39,205 bases of DNA from Weissella confusa (GTDB lineage: Bacteria > Bacillota > Bacilli > Lactobacillales > Lactobacillaceae), in contig NZ_PVSN01000058.1 in the NCBI RefSeq assembly GCF_004766315.1, positions 1-39,205 on the forward strand. Direction: 5' to 3'. Of the stretch, positions 1 to 7,352 are shown piece by piece. Below the pieces are notes generated by a model. It was not told the DNA's origin. It did not search any database and saw nothing but the letters and a program-made list of their open reading frames with translations. The number at the start of each line of letters is the position of its first letter. Within the stretch, counting starts at the first letter, position 1. A program made the position numbers and the translations under genes.

Positions 1-149
1 ATACCTGATGCCAAAGCTTCTTCGATGATAAATTGAATCGTTGGCTTATCAACGATTGGCAACATTTCCTTGGCCAAGGCCTTAGTTGCTGGCAAAAAAC
101 GAGTTCCCAAACCTGCTGCTGGGATAATAGCCTTACGTACTGGCTTCAT
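1..149 (-). CDS. galU: UTP--glucose-1-phosphate uridylyltransferase, N-terminal part (window edge)
   Basis: The first 49 codons of GalU, reading off the left edge of the window. The enzyme makes UDP-glucose from UTP and glucose-1-phosphate for cell wall polymers and galactose metabolism. The visible N-terminus begins [13 protein letters not shown] and carries the nucleotidyltransferase signature [11 protein letters not shown], followed by [10 protein letters not shown], all characteristic of GalU. The ATG is preceded by GAAGGGAAG. It starts 6 bases after the gpsA stop, so the two are co-transcribed. The gene is cut only by the window edge and shows no sign of damage. Confidence 0.93.
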   Translation of the reverse strand, partial: MKPVRKAIIPAAGLGTRFLPATKALAKEMLPIVDKPTIQFIIEEALASG

Positions 150-155
150 AGTGTG

Positions 156-1175
156 TTACTTCCCTTCTTGTGAAACTGGACGACCCATCAATTCGTTGAT
201 GGCCTCCTTGATATCTTGACCTTCGTACAAGACACGATAAATTGTAGATGTAATTGGCATTTCAACATGCTTCTTAAGCGCAAGTTCATGAGCGACCTTG
301 GTTGTTGAAATTCCTTCGATGACCATCCCCATGTTTTCGACGATGTCATCAAGCTTCTTGCCTTCTCCAAGTTGTACACCAGCACGGTAATTACGTGAGT
401 ATACTGAAGTTGCCGTGACAAACAAGTCACCAACACCAGACAAGCCCATGAACGTTAGTGGGTTTGCACCAAATGCTTGCCCGAGGCGACTGATTTCAGC
501 CAAACCACGTGTAAACAATCCTGCCTTAGCGTTTGCATCAAAGCCCAAGCTCTCAAGTGCCCCCGCACCGATTGCAATAACGTTCTTTAATGCGGCACCA
601 AATTCAGCACCAATCAAATCTGTGTTTGTGTACACACGGAATACGCTGTTCGTAAAGGCAGCTTGCACGCGCTCAGCAGTTGCCAAATTCTCGCTTACAG
701 CCGTTACTAGCGTTGGGTCATGCTTGATAACCCCTTCCGCGTGAGATGGTCCTGAGATAATTCCCAAGCCCAAGCGCTGTGAGTCAGCTACTTCTTCAGC
801 AAGCATCTCTGATGCACGCTTGTAAGTACCCGGCTCCAAGCCTTTCGTTGCAGCGACCAACACAACTTGTTGGTCCAAAGCTGACAACACGTCTGACAAT
901 TGATGTGCAACCTCGCGTGTCGCCTTAGTAGGCACCACACTCAAGACGATTGTCGCATCGCGTACCGCTTCGGTCATATCGGCCGTTGCAACGACACCTT
1001 CATGTAAAGGGTTGTCGCCGAGGTACTGACTGTTTCGGTGTTGTTCATTGATTTCTGCTACTTGAGCGGGCTTATATGTCCAAAGACGAACATCATGTCC
1101 ATTCTCAGCAGCAACATTTGCTAAGGCGGTTCCCCAAGATCCAGCACCTAGCACTGTAATTACTTCATTGCTCAC
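156..1175 (-). CDS. gpsA: Glycerol-3-phosphate dehydrogenase [NAD(P)+]
   Basis: Reduces dihydroxyacetone phosphate to sn-glycerol-3-phosphate for phospholipid and teichoic acid synthesis in the cytoplasm. The protein has 339 residues, normal for GpsA. It has the N-terminal NAD-binding motif VLGAGSWGTALA (about residues 8-19), the segment ISGPSHAEGV, the GAALKNVIAIGAG segment holding the family's conserved lysine, and GLSGVGDLFVTATS. I chose the GTG at 1175 as start because AAGGAGG lies just upstream of it and the NAD fold begins right after. The open frame runs 29 codons further, but that extension has no ribosome binding site and crosses the promoter. It sits between hprK and galU; the lgt gene often found between hprK and gpsA in lactobacilli is absent. 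Confidence 0.95.
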   Translation of the reverse strand: MSNEVITVLGAGSWGTALANVAAENGHDVRLWTYKPAQVAEINEQHRNSQYLGDNPLHEGVVATADMTEAVRDATIVLSVVPTKATREVAHQLSDVLSALDQQVVLVAATKGLEPGTYKRASEMLAEEVADSQRLGLGIISGPSHAEGVIKHDPTLVTAVSENLATAERVQAAFTNSVFRVYTNTDLIGAEFGAALKNVIAIGAGALESLGFDANAKAGLFTRGLAEISRLGQAFGANPLTFMGLSGVGDLFVTATSVYSRNYRAGVQLGEGKKLDDIVENMGMVIEGISTTKVAHELALKKHVEMPITSTIYRVLYEGQDIKEAINELMGRPVSQEGK

Positions 1176-1227
1176 AATGTTCCTCCTTGCGTTAGATTTG
1201 GTCTTAAGCCAAAAACTAACATACTCT

Positions 1228-1255
1228 ATAATACCATATTCACAAATTTTGAAAA
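1228..1255 (-). promoter_or_regulatory. Probable gpsA-galU promoter
   Basis: On the minus strand, TTTTCA (1250-1255) and TATTAT (1228-1233) are separated by 16 bases and lie downstream of the hprK terminator. Start of transcription would be near 1221. The -35 is only moderately good. Confidence 0.5.
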
Positions 1256-1267
1256 CGCACAAAAGTG

Positions 1268-1292
1268 AAAAAGCCCATCAGTTGGGGCTTTT
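1268..1292 (-). terminator. Rho-independent terminator of hprK
   Basis: Eight-base-pair stem AAAAGCCC/GGGCTTTT with an 8-base loop, followed on the minus strand by further T residues. It lies just after the hprK stop and separates hprK from gpsA. Confidence 0.75.
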
Positions 1293-1306
1293 CCTTAATG
1301 AAATCA

Positions 1307-2239
1307 TTAATTCTCTGAATTTTCAGCAATTAACTTGTTCAAATTATCGTTAAATGTTTCAGTTGCGTCAAATCCCATCTTCTTGGCACGGAAATTCTTA
1401 GCTGCCGTTTCAATCAAAACAGCCAAGTTTCGTCCAGTTTGAACTGGCAAAACAAAGCGTGGCAAATCAACACCTTGAATTTGGATAGTTTCCTCGCCAT
1501 TACCCAAACGGTCAACCTTTTGATCATCTGTCCACTTGGCCAAGTGCAGGTTAAAGGCAATCGTTGCGTGTGAACGCACGGCACCAGCACCATACAAGTT
1601 CATCACGTCGATAATTCCCACACCACGCAACTCCATCAAGTTACGCAAAATAGCAGGTGGCTCACCGACCAAACGTTCTACATCTTGTGCATAAACATCA
1701 ACACGGTCATCCGCAATCAAACGGTGACCACGTTGCACAAGTTCAAGCGCCGTTTCTGACTTACCAACCCCAGAATCACCCGTAATCAAAACACCCAATC
1801 CAAAGATGTCGACCAAGACACCGTGGACTGATTGACGTTCTGCCAAACCGCCACTTAAGAAGAAGGTCATGTTTGACAAAATACGTGATGATGTCAATTC
1901 CGTCGCCAACACTGGAATTTGTGCTTCAAGGGCTGCTTGCATAAACTCTTGTGGCAATTGACGTCCAGTTGAAACGACAAACGCTGGTGTGTTCGGTTGC
2001 ATCATCTTACGTGCAACCATCAACAATTCGTCGTGATTCATGCGGTGTGCAAATGACGTTTCCGTGATTCCCATCAACTGCACACGTTCAGGTGCATAGT
2101 AATTAAAGTATCCCGTCATTTCCAAACCAGGACGAGAAATATCCGCTGTCGTGATTTCACGATTTAGATATTCTTCACCGGCAACTAAATTCAAGTGCGT
2201 GTTATCAAGCAAATCCTTGACTGTAATTTTCTTTGCCAT
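1307..2239 (-). CDS. hprK: HPr kinase/phosphorylase
   Basis: Phosphorylates and dephosphorylates HPr on its regulatory serine. P-Ser-HPr is the co-repressor of CcpA, so this protein is the sensor of carbon catabolite control. It has 310 residues, the usual length. The N-terminal domain leads to SVHGVLVDIFG (about 137-147), the P-loop GDSGVGKS (154-161) and the family signature MELRGVGIIDVMNLYG (202-217). It starts 4 bases after the yvlD-like gene, with AAGGAAG as ribosome binding site, so the two form an operon. Candidate cre sites in this window (before uspA, pgi and the sugar transporter) would be downstream targets of the system it controls. Confidence 0.97.
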   Translation of the reverse strand: MAKKITVKDLLDNTHLNLVAGEEYLNREITTADISRPGLEMTGYFNYYAPERVQLMGITETSFAHRMNHDELLMVARKMMQPNTPAFVVSTGRQLPQEFMQAALEAQIPVLATELTSSRILSNMTFFLSGGLAERQSVHGVLVDIFGLGVLITGDSGVGKSETALELVQRGHRLIADDRVDVYAQDVERLVGEPPAILRNLMELRGVGIIDVMNLYGAGAVRSHATIAFNLHLAKWTDDQKVDRLGNGEETIQIQGVDLPRFVLPVQTGRNLAVLIETAAKNFRAKKMGFDATETFNDNLNKLIAENSEN

Positions 2240-2243
2240 ATCG

Positions 2244-2639
2244 TTAATCTTCCTTATTGATGTCGCTATCTCGTCGACTGAAGTAGCTTGAAATTATCAA
2301 GTTCACCAGTGACATGATGATCGCGATAAAGACTGCCCAACCAAAACTTACAAAGCGGAAGCCATCCCCCACAATTGCTGACGCCATCCACAAAACGATG
2401 CCGTTAACAATAAGGCCAAAAATACCAAACGTTAGCACCGTAAAAGGCAATGCCAAAATTTGGAGCACTGGCTTCACCAAAGCATTTAGGACACCCAAAA
2501 TAAGTGCCGCCAAAACTGCTGTGAACAAGTTACTGATATAGAGCCCTTGCTTAAATAAACCAGCGAGGGCTAACAACATAATGGTGTTAATCAGCAGTCG
2601 CTGAAAAAAAGAGAAACGTCGAAATGTGATTGTTTGCAT
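2244..2639 (-). CDS. YvlD-like small membrane protein (phage holin 4 superfamily)
   Basis: A 131-residue integral membrane protein with four hydrophobic segments (about residues 16-30, 34-55, 62-86 and 95-117) and a short charged tail ending RRDSDINKED. The pattern of ISNLFTAVLAALILGVLNA, KPVLQILALPFTVLTFGIFGLIVN and a final hydrophobic segment is that of the YvlD / phage-holin-4-2 family. Such proteins are common next to hprK or in stress operons and have no settled function. I take the second ATG as start, because AGGGGG sits 6 bases before it and abuts the first ATG (2645). A TATAAT at 2667-2672 on the minus strand probably serves this operon. The gene reads directly into hprK. Confidence 0.8.
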   Translation of the reverse strand: MQTITFRRFSFFQRLLINTIMLLALAGLFKQGLYISNLFTAVLAALILGVLNALVKPVLQILALPFTVLTFGIFGLIVNGIVLWMASAIVGDGFRFVSFGWAVFIAIIMSLVNLIISSYFSRRDSDINKED

Positions 2640-2700
2640 ATTCATCCCCCTAGTTTCTTCTGTTTTATTATAGCAAACCTATTGTACTCGCGGTATGAAG

Positions 2701-2737
2701 AAAAAATAAACGTCCCACGCTTTTTTGCTGGGACGTT
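2701..2737 (-). terminator. Terminator of the RelB/DinJ-like gene
   Basis: On the minus strand, AACGTCCCA pairs with TGGGACGTT (2709-2717 and 2729-2737), followed by TTATTTTTT. It begins 7 bases after the stop codon of the small gene at 2745-2912. Confidence 0.8.
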
Positions 2738-2744
2738 CATCGTA

Positions 2745-2912
2745 TTACGCTTTTGGCCTAAATAAATCATGAAACGGTGACTCGCCATTATTGGCAACCT
2801 GCGTCAAAAACATTTTGACCGCTTGTTGCGTTGTTAGCCATTCTTGACGAAAGACTTCATCGGCACCGTTACGGATTTCTTCTTCAACTCGAATTTGTAT
2901 TAACTTTTCCAT
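2745..2912 (-). CDS. RelB/DinJ-like orphan antitoxin, 55 aa
   Basis: A small gene encoding 55 residues. It starts MEKLIQIRVEEEIRNGADEV and continues with a helix containing TTQQAVKMFLTQV and the ending ESPFHDLFRPKA. This is the layout of RelB/DinJ antitoxins: a beta strand ending in IRVEEEIR, a ribbon-helix-helix with a pattern like (L/T)xxxAVxxFLxQV, then a PF motif. AAAGGGGA precedes the ATG. A possible promoter lies at 2949-2980 (TTACGA, 18 bases, TATAAT), and a good terminator follows. No RelE/YafQ-type toxin is visible in the neighbouring 1 kb on either strand, so it appears to be a solitary antitoxin or a small DNA-binding regulator. The family call rests on pattern recognition alone. 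Confidence 0.6.
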   Translation of the reverse strand: MEKLIQIRVEEEIRNGADEVFRQEWLTTQQAVKMFLTQVANNGESPFHDLFRPKA

Positions 2913-3000
2913 AATCGATATCCCCTTTTATCGAATATTAACAACATACTTATTATAGTACATTATATGGTTAAGTCGTAATTATATGTCTTATGTATGC

Positions 3001-3231
3001 AAAAAACGCCGGTCCGAAGACCGACGTTTTCCGCTTGGCAATGCTAGAATTGACGTGCTCTAGCTCACGTGATGGTTACCCATCAGTCAACGTACACCAA
3101 CGAGCGAACTCGAAGTTAGTCATGTGCAGAGAAGCGAGTTCCACAACTCCCTATCTCACCCTCCAGCAATGCGGCTGTTAATGAGGGCCGTTTATCAAAG
3201 ATCTAACGTGATCTTCTCGACTCATCGCATA
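3001..3231 (-). ncRNA. Structured ncRNA; candidate 6S-like (Lacto-usp) RNA
   Basis: An RNA gene of about 230 nt with its own near-consensus promoter (3238-3266) and a strong terminator: ACGTCGGTC, TTCG loop, GACCGGCGT, then TTTTTT, at 3001-3027. Its 5' and 3' ends can pair: GCGATG at 3223-3228 with CATTGC at 3038-3043, then AGAA with TTCT and ACGT with ACGT further in. It also holds compact hairpins such as GATGGG-TAA-CCCATC. Size, end pairing and position beside uspA fit the Lacto-usp RNA motif of lactic acid bacteria, which has been proposed to be a 6S RNA form. It shows none of the conserved blocks of RNase P RNA, T-boxes or tmRNA. That this is an RNA gene is well supported; the 6S identity is an inference. 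Confidence 0.65.
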
Positions 3232-3237
3232 ACAAGT

Positions 3238-3266
3238 ATTATACATGGCTATCATTTGGGAAGCAA
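3238..3266 (-). promoter_or_regulatory. Promoter of the ncRNA
   Basis: On the minus strand, TTGCTT (3261-3266), a 17-base spacer and a consensus TATAAT (3238-3243). Predicted transcript start is about 3231. Confidence 0.8.
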
Positions 3267-3372
3267 GTTAAGAACCTGTTTTTTCACCGCTGACATAATT
3301 TAGTAACATTCAAAACAAAAACGTCATAAACTACGGTTCGACGCTCATTATTTTCTCGATTAATTGTCTAAC

Positions 3373-3386
3373 AGAAACCGCTTACA
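3373..3386 (+). promoter_or_regulatory. cre-like CcpA site overlapping the uspA -35
   Basis: Read on the minus strand the site is TGTAAGCGGTTTCT, which fits the core cre pattern TGNAANCGNWNNCW. It overlaps the -35 hexamer of the uspA promoter (3382-3387), a position that would give repression. The match is by eye. Confidence 0.5.
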
Positions 3387-3410
3387 TTCTTGTATCATTA
3401 GGTATATAAT
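3382..3410 (+). promoter_or_regulatory. uspA promoter
   Basis: TTACAT (3382-3387), 17 bases, TATAAT (3405-3410). Transcript start would be about 3417, leaving a leader of roughly 60 bases before the uspA ATG. Confidence 0.75.
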
Positions 3411-3475
3411 AATTTATATCAAAGGGACACATACAAATGTTGTCTAAATCGATTAAAAAAGGATGGTAAATCGCC

Positions 3476-3925
3476 ATGGCTGCAGAAAGCATTAACTACA
3501 AGAACATTTTGGCCCCAGTCGACGGATCAAAGATTTCAGAGAAGTTGGTTGAAAAGGCCGCTGCCGTTGCCGTACGTAACGAGACTTCATTGGACTTGTT
3601 GTACGTTATCGACACAAACTCATTGTCAGGTTTGGCTGGTATGTCAATTTCTGGTGACGTTGTCTACCAATTGGTTCAAGACGCCGAAGAAAAGTTGGCT
3701 AAGTACCAAGAACTTGCTCAAAACGAAGGTGCCAAGGATGTTAACATCCACGTTCGTTTCGGTTCACCTAAGACGGTTATCGCCCGCGACTTCCCTGCTG
3801 ATCACGGCAACGAATTGATCATGCTTGGAAAGTCTGGCTTGAACACGTTGGAGCGTTTGTTGGTTGGTTCAGTTGCCTCATTCGTTGTTCAAAACGCTAA
3901 GACTGACGTTTTGATCATTCAATAA
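3476..3925 (+). CDS. uspA: Universal stress protein, UspA family
   Basis: A 149-residue single-domain cytoplasmic universal stress protein. The first strand is KNILAPVDGSKISEK with the conserved ValAsp. The C-terminal ATP-binding signature G-2x-G-9x-G-S is complete in GKSGLNTLERLLVGS, followed by the family ending VLIIQ, so it is an ATP-binding type. Members of the family support survival under starvation and acid stress; their molecular role is unclear. AAAGGATGG precedes the ATG. It has its own promoter with a cre-like overlap and a strong terminator, so it is monocistronic. It diverges from the ncRNA at 3001-3231. Its codons are the preferred ones, suggesting high expression. Confidence 0.93.
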   Translation: MAAESINYKNILAPVDGSKISEKLVEKAAAVAVRNETSLDLLYVIDTNSLSGLAGMSISGDVVYQLVQDAEEKLAKYQELAQNEGAKDVNIHVRFGSPKTVIARDFPADHGNELIMLGKSGLNTLERLLVGSVASFVVQNAKTDVLIIQ

Positions 3926-3934
3926 TTCGATATT

Positions 3935-3973
3935 GCCACCAACCAAACTCGCAGGTTGGTGGCTTTCATTTTT
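3935..3973 (+). terminator. uspA terminator
   Basis: Perfect 10-bp stem GCCACCAACC / GGTTGGTGGC with a 9-base loop, then TTTCATTTTT. It lies 10 bases after the uspA stop. Confidence 0.9.
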
Positions 3974-4108
3974 AATACACAAAACCATCTAGTCGTATTC
4001 GATATATGGTGGTATTATAATGCTTATCAACGTTTTATTAAAATGTTATTAGAAAACGGTATTTTTTATCATTCTAATTTATTATTCGATAAAGTCGAGG
4101 AACTCGCT

Positions 4109-4474
4109 ATGAAGATTATTGGTAACACGTTGGAGACGATTCACAAGTTTCGTCACGAGAACGTTAGTCAACGTTTCGTTTCAGACCCATTCCTAGCTGC
4201 GAAGGCCGCTCTAGGTGCCAACCGTAACATCAAGTTGCAGTTGTTGTACCTAGACACAAATGAGACCTTCTATCTAGTTGAGAACACATCATCAATTGCG
4301 CGCAGTTTGCAATACAATGATGGTGCCATTATTGTCAGTGAATGGTCTACTGTTGACTTCATTGCTTTGATGCAAAGTTATGACAAGCCTGGATTTGATA
4401 ACTACTTCCAATTGCTTGTTAACAACACTGCGCAAGCGCATGAAGTGCAAGAGGAAGAAGAAACTGCGCACTAA
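4109..4474 (+). CDS. Hypothetical protein, 121 aa
   Basis: I do not recognise this protein. It is small and soluble, begins MKIIGNTLETIHKFRHENVS, has no signal peptide or membrane helix, and ends with an acidic, probably disordered tail (AHEVQEEEETAH). The middle has a mixed alpha/beta character, with a predicted strand pair around NIKLQLLYLDTNETFYLVEN. I chose the ATG at 4109 because GAGGAAC lies 6-12 bases upstream; the frame is open for 51 more codons back to 3956, but that part is AT-rich, lacks a ribosome binding site and runs into the uspA terminator. A TATAAT at 4016-4021 may start its transcript. The Lacto-usp RNA motif is described beside operons of a usp gene and a hypothetical gene, and this gene may be that partner. 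Confidence 0.7.
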   Translation: MKIIGNTLETIHKFRHENVSQRFVSDPFLAAKAALGANRNIKLQLLYLDTNETFYLVENTSSIARSLQYNDGAIIVSEWSTVDFIALMQSYDKPGFDNYFQLLVNNTAQAHEVQEEEETAH

Positions 4475-4475
4475 C

Positions 4476-4508
4476 AAAAAGCACACGCTCATTCGAGCGT
4501 GTGCTTTT
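4476..4508. terminator. Bidirectional terminator
   Basis: AAAAGCACACGCTC, loop ATTC, GAGCGTGTGCTTTT: a 14-bp perfect stem with A and T runs on both sides, between two convergent genes (4109-4474 on plus, 4519-5304 on minus). Confidence 0.92.
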
Positions 4509-4518
4509 CTTTTTTATT

Positions 4519-5304
4519 TTACTTGCTTGAAGCATCCTTAACCACTTCGACTGACGTTACCGTCACCGTCTCAGTTGGCTTATCACTGTCATCGGTAGAA
4601 ACTGACGCAATCTTATCGACAACGTCCATACCTGAAATAACTTGACCAAAGACTGTGTATGAGCCGTCCAAAGTTGGGTTTCCACCCTTCTTGTAAGCTT
4701 CATAAATCTTTTCTGGGTAACGCTTAGCACTAATCTTGCTGGTCACATCATCTGAATTTTGGTTGATAAAGAATTGTGACCCGTTAGTATCAGCACCGGC
4801 ATTCGCCATTGCAAGCGCCCCACGGATGTTGTACAAAGATGGGCTAATTTCGTTCTTGAAACCATTACCACTATCAATCTTAGAATCCTTACCATTCCAA
4901 ATTGACTCACCACCAGTACCATCACCCTTAGGATCACCACCTTGGATCATGAAATCCTTAATGACACGGTGGAATGTCGTGTTGTTGTAGTAACCATCCT
5001 TGGCGTGCGTCACGAAGTTCTCAACAGCCAACGGTGCATACTTGTTGAACAACTTAATCGTGATGTCACCCATTGATGTATGCATCACAACTTCACTTTC
5101 GTTCTTAGCAACCGTATCTGACAATTGTGGCAACGTCAACTTATCCAACTTTGCCTTAGACAACGTTGATGATGAACTAGCACTTGATGAAGAGCTTGTT
5201 TGTGCATCCCCTGACTTAGCAGACATCGCTGCAAATACCATCGCACCCGCGACGACTACCACCGCAATGGCAGCAATCAACACTTCTGGTCGAAACTTTT
5301 TCAT
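4519..5304 (-). CDS. Cyclophilin-type peptidyl-prolyl isomerase, membrane-anchored
   Basis: A 261-residue extracytoplasmic foldase catalysing cis/trans isomerisation of prolyl bonds. The N-terminus [20 protein letters not shown] is a positively charged start plus one hydrophobic helix (to about residue 28), with no lipobox cysteine, so it is probably an uncleaved anchor. A serine-rich linker (about 37-48) precedes the cyclophilin domain (about 70-255). The domain has the active-site segments [15 protein letters not shown] and GSQFFINQ, plus [17 protein letters not shown]. The usual tryptophan of the cyclosporin site is not obvious. Start ATG with GGGGAG upstream. It is a single gene with a terminator shared with its convergent neighbour. 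Confidence 0.92.
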   Translation of the reverse strand: MKKFRPEVLIAAIAVVVVAGAMVFAAMSAKSGDAQTSSSSSASSSSTLSKAKLDKLTLPQLSDTVAKNESEVVMHTSMGDITIKLFNKYAPLAVENFVTHAKDGYYNNTTFHRVIKDFMIQGGDPKGDGTGGESIWNGKDSKIDSGNGFKNEISPSLYNIRGALAMANAGADTNGSQFFINQNSDDVTSKISAKRYPEKIYEAYKKGGNPTLDGSYTVFGQVISGMDVVDKIASVSTDDSDKPTETVTVTSVEVVKDASSK

Positions 5305-5399
5305 TAGTAATACTTCTCCCCTGATTTACAAATCAACTTAACCCTTTCATTATACGTGTCTTTCCTTAGAATAACTGTAAATATTTTGTGATTGCGTGC

Positions 5400-5430
5400 A
5401 AAAAGGCCGGCACATTGCTGCACCGGCCTT
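5400..5430 (-). terminator. Terminator of the pot operon
   Basis: On the minus strand, AAGGCCGG pairs with CCGGCCTT (5403-5410 and 5423-5430), followed by TTTTT. It lies just after the potD stop. Confidence 0.88.
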
Positions 5431-5436
5431 CATTGC

Positions 5437-6522
5437 TTAACGGTTTGTCATCTTGAATTCCAAGAAGTAATCGTTGTATTGACCAACCCAGTATGGGCCG
5501 AGGTCTTGGTAAACTTCCAAATGCGACAATGTCTTGGCATCTGGATACCATTGCTTATCGTTACGAATTGACTTTGGCAACAAAGCCTTCGCCTTCTTAT
5601 TAGGCGTTGCATAACCAACATATTCAGCATTCTTCGCTGCATTTTCTGGCTTGCTCATGAAGTTAATGAATGCATACGCTGCTTTCTTATTCTTCACCGT
5701 CTTAGGCATAACGATATTATCGAACCACATGTTACCACCGTCAGATGGCACCACATAGTGCAGATGACTGTTTTCAGAAATCATTTCGGCAGCATCACCT
5801 GAGTAATCAACTGCCAAGGCAGCCTCATCTTGGGCCATGTACATCTTGATTTCGTCGGCAACAATCGCCTTAACGTTTGGCATCAATGTTTCAAGCTTTC
5901 CCTTAGCCGCAGCCAATTCTGGAATGCTCTTTGTGTTAACTGAATTACCACTTGAGGCCAACGTCATCCCCATGATGTCACGAGAAGAATCAATCAACAT
6001 GATTGAATTCTTAAAACGTGGGTTCCATAGGTCGTTCCAGGTCTTAATTTCCCCTGGCTTAACGTACTTGTCGTTGTAAACAATTCCCAATGTTCCCCAG
6101 AAATAAGGCACTGAGTACTCGTTACCACGATCAAACGGCTGATCCATAAAACGGTCATCGTAGTTGTTCAAACCAGTCAACTTGCTGTGATCAAGCTTGA
6201 CCAACATATTGGCCTTCTTCATCTTCTGGATCATGTAATCTGACGGAACCGCCAAATCATAGTGCGTTCCACCTTGTTGAATCTTCGTAAACATCGCTTC
6301 GTTTGAGTCAAAAGTCTCATAGTCCACTTTGTAACCAGTTTCGTTTTGGAACTTCTTAATCAACGTTGGGTCGATGTAATCTCCCCAGTTATAAATCGTT
6401 AGGGTCTTATTAGCGCCTGACTTCAAGCCAGACTCGGCCGACTTTTGCAATGCTAGATTGATACCAAATAACAAAGCGACTGCGGCCAGAATAATCCCGG
6501 TTAACCATGCTAATCTCTTCAT
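5437..6522 (-). CDS. potD: Spermidine/putrescine ABC transporter, substrate-binding protein
   Basis: The extracellular polyamine receptor of the PotABCD importer, 361 residues. It begins with one hydrophobic helix (about 4-25) without a lipobox cysteine, so it is likely held by an uncleaved anchor rather than by lipid. The mature domain opens LTIYNWGDYIDPTLIKKFQNETG, the standard PotD/PotF start. Later segments include YDLAVPSDYMI, VPYFWGTLGIVYN and YSGDAAEMI, typical of this periplasmic-binding family. Its ATG overlaps the potC stop by one base (TAATG), so translation is coupled. The order A-B-C-D on one strand is the normal pot operon. Confidence 0.95.
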   Translation of the reverse strand: MKRLAWLTGIILAAVALLFGINLALQKSAESGLKSGANKTLTIYNWGDYIDPTLIKKFQNETGYKVDYETFDSNEAMFTKIQQGGTHYDLAVPSDYMIQKMKKANMLVKLDHSKLTGLNNYDDRFMDQPFDRGNEYSVPYFWGTLGIVYNDKYVKPGEIKTWNDLWNPRFKNSIMLIDSSRDIMGMTLASSGNSVNTKSIPELAAAKGKLETLMPNVKAIVADEIKMYMAQDEAALAVDYSGDAAEMISENSHLHYVVPSDGGNMWFDNIVMPKTVKNKKAAYAFINFMSKPENAAKNAEYVGYATPNKKAKALLPKSIRNDKQWYPDAKTLSHLEVYQDLGPYWVGQYNDYFLEFKMTNR

Positions 6523-7352
6523 TATTGATGTACCACCATTCCCGCTGCACCGCCACGCTTCTTCTTACTTGACTTCATACTGTAGTTTGAAATGAAGTAG
6601 TAGATTGTGACCAAAAGCAAAGACAACAAGAACATCAAGGCTGACAAGGCGTTAATTGACAAGTCAATTCCTTGACGTGCACGTGAGTAAATTTCAACTG
6701 ACAACGTTGAGAATCCGTTTCCAGTCACGAAGAACGTTACCGCGAAATCATCAAGTGAGTACGTGATAGCCATGAAGAACCCAGCCAAAATACCAGGCCA
6801 AGCATAAGGCAAAACAACACGTGACAACACTTGGTAATTAGACGCGCCCAAGTCGCGAGCAGCGTCGATCAACGCTGGGTTCATTTCATTCAAACGTGGC
6901 AAGACCATCAACACAACAATCGGAATTGAGAATGCGATGTGTGACAACACAACTGACTCAAAGCCAAGGCTCATGCCAATCATCGTGAAGAAAATCAAGA
7001 AACTAGCACCAATGATAACGTCTGGTGAAACCATCAATACGTTATTCAATGATAGCAACAAGTTCTTCGTCCCACGATTCTTCGTGTTGTAAACACCCAA
7101 GGCACCAAACGTTCCAATTAGCGTTGCAATCACAGAAGAAAGCAATGCCACAATGAACGTGTTAACCAAAATTTCCATCAAGCGAGTATCAGCGAACATG
7201 TCGCCGTAGTGACGCAATGAGAAGCCTTCAAAGCCACTCATGTAATCACCCTTGTTGAATGAGTAGAAAATCAAATAGAAGATTGGTGCATACATCAAGA
7301 TGAAAACAAACACCAAGTAAATGTATGACCACTTTTTTGGCTTATTATCCAC
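6522..7352 (-). CDS. potC: Spermidine/putrescine ABC transporter permease
   Basis: One of the two membrane subunits of the polyamine importer, 276 residues with six hydrophobic segments. The EAA loop that contacts PotA reads DAARDLGASNYQVLSRVVLPYAWPGI. I start it at the GTG at 7352 ([14 protein letters not shown]), 5 bases after GGGAGG; the open frame extends further upstream only into the potB coding region. It overlaps potB by 8 bases and potD by 1, so potB, potC and potD are translationally coupled. Confidence 0.94.
   Translation of the reverse strand: MDNKPKKWSYIYLVFVFILMYAPIFYLIFYSFNKGDYMSGFEGFSLRHYGDMFADTRLMEILVNTFIVALLSSVIATLIGTFGALGVYNTKNRGTKNLLLSLNNVLMVSPDVIIGASFLIFFTMIGMSLGFESVVLSHIAFSIPIVVLMVLPRLNEMNPALIDAARDLGASNYQVLSRVVLPYAWPGILAGFFMAITYSLDDFAVTFFVTGNGFSTLSVEIYSRARQGIDLSINALSALMFLLSLLLVTIYYFISNYSMKSSKKKRGGAAGMVVHQ

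Noticed and set aside
2993-3181. Open frame of 62 codons on the plus strand
   Set aside because: It lies wholly inside the structured ncRNA, has no ribosome binding site and runs through the terminator stem.
3001-3231. RNase P RNA
   Set aside because: Too short, and the conserved GAGGAAAGTCC and related blocks are absent.
3956-4108. Longer N-terminus for the hypothetical gene at 4109
   Set aside because: It would overlap the uspA terminator, has no ribosome binding site, and its composition is that of AT-rich intergenic DNA.
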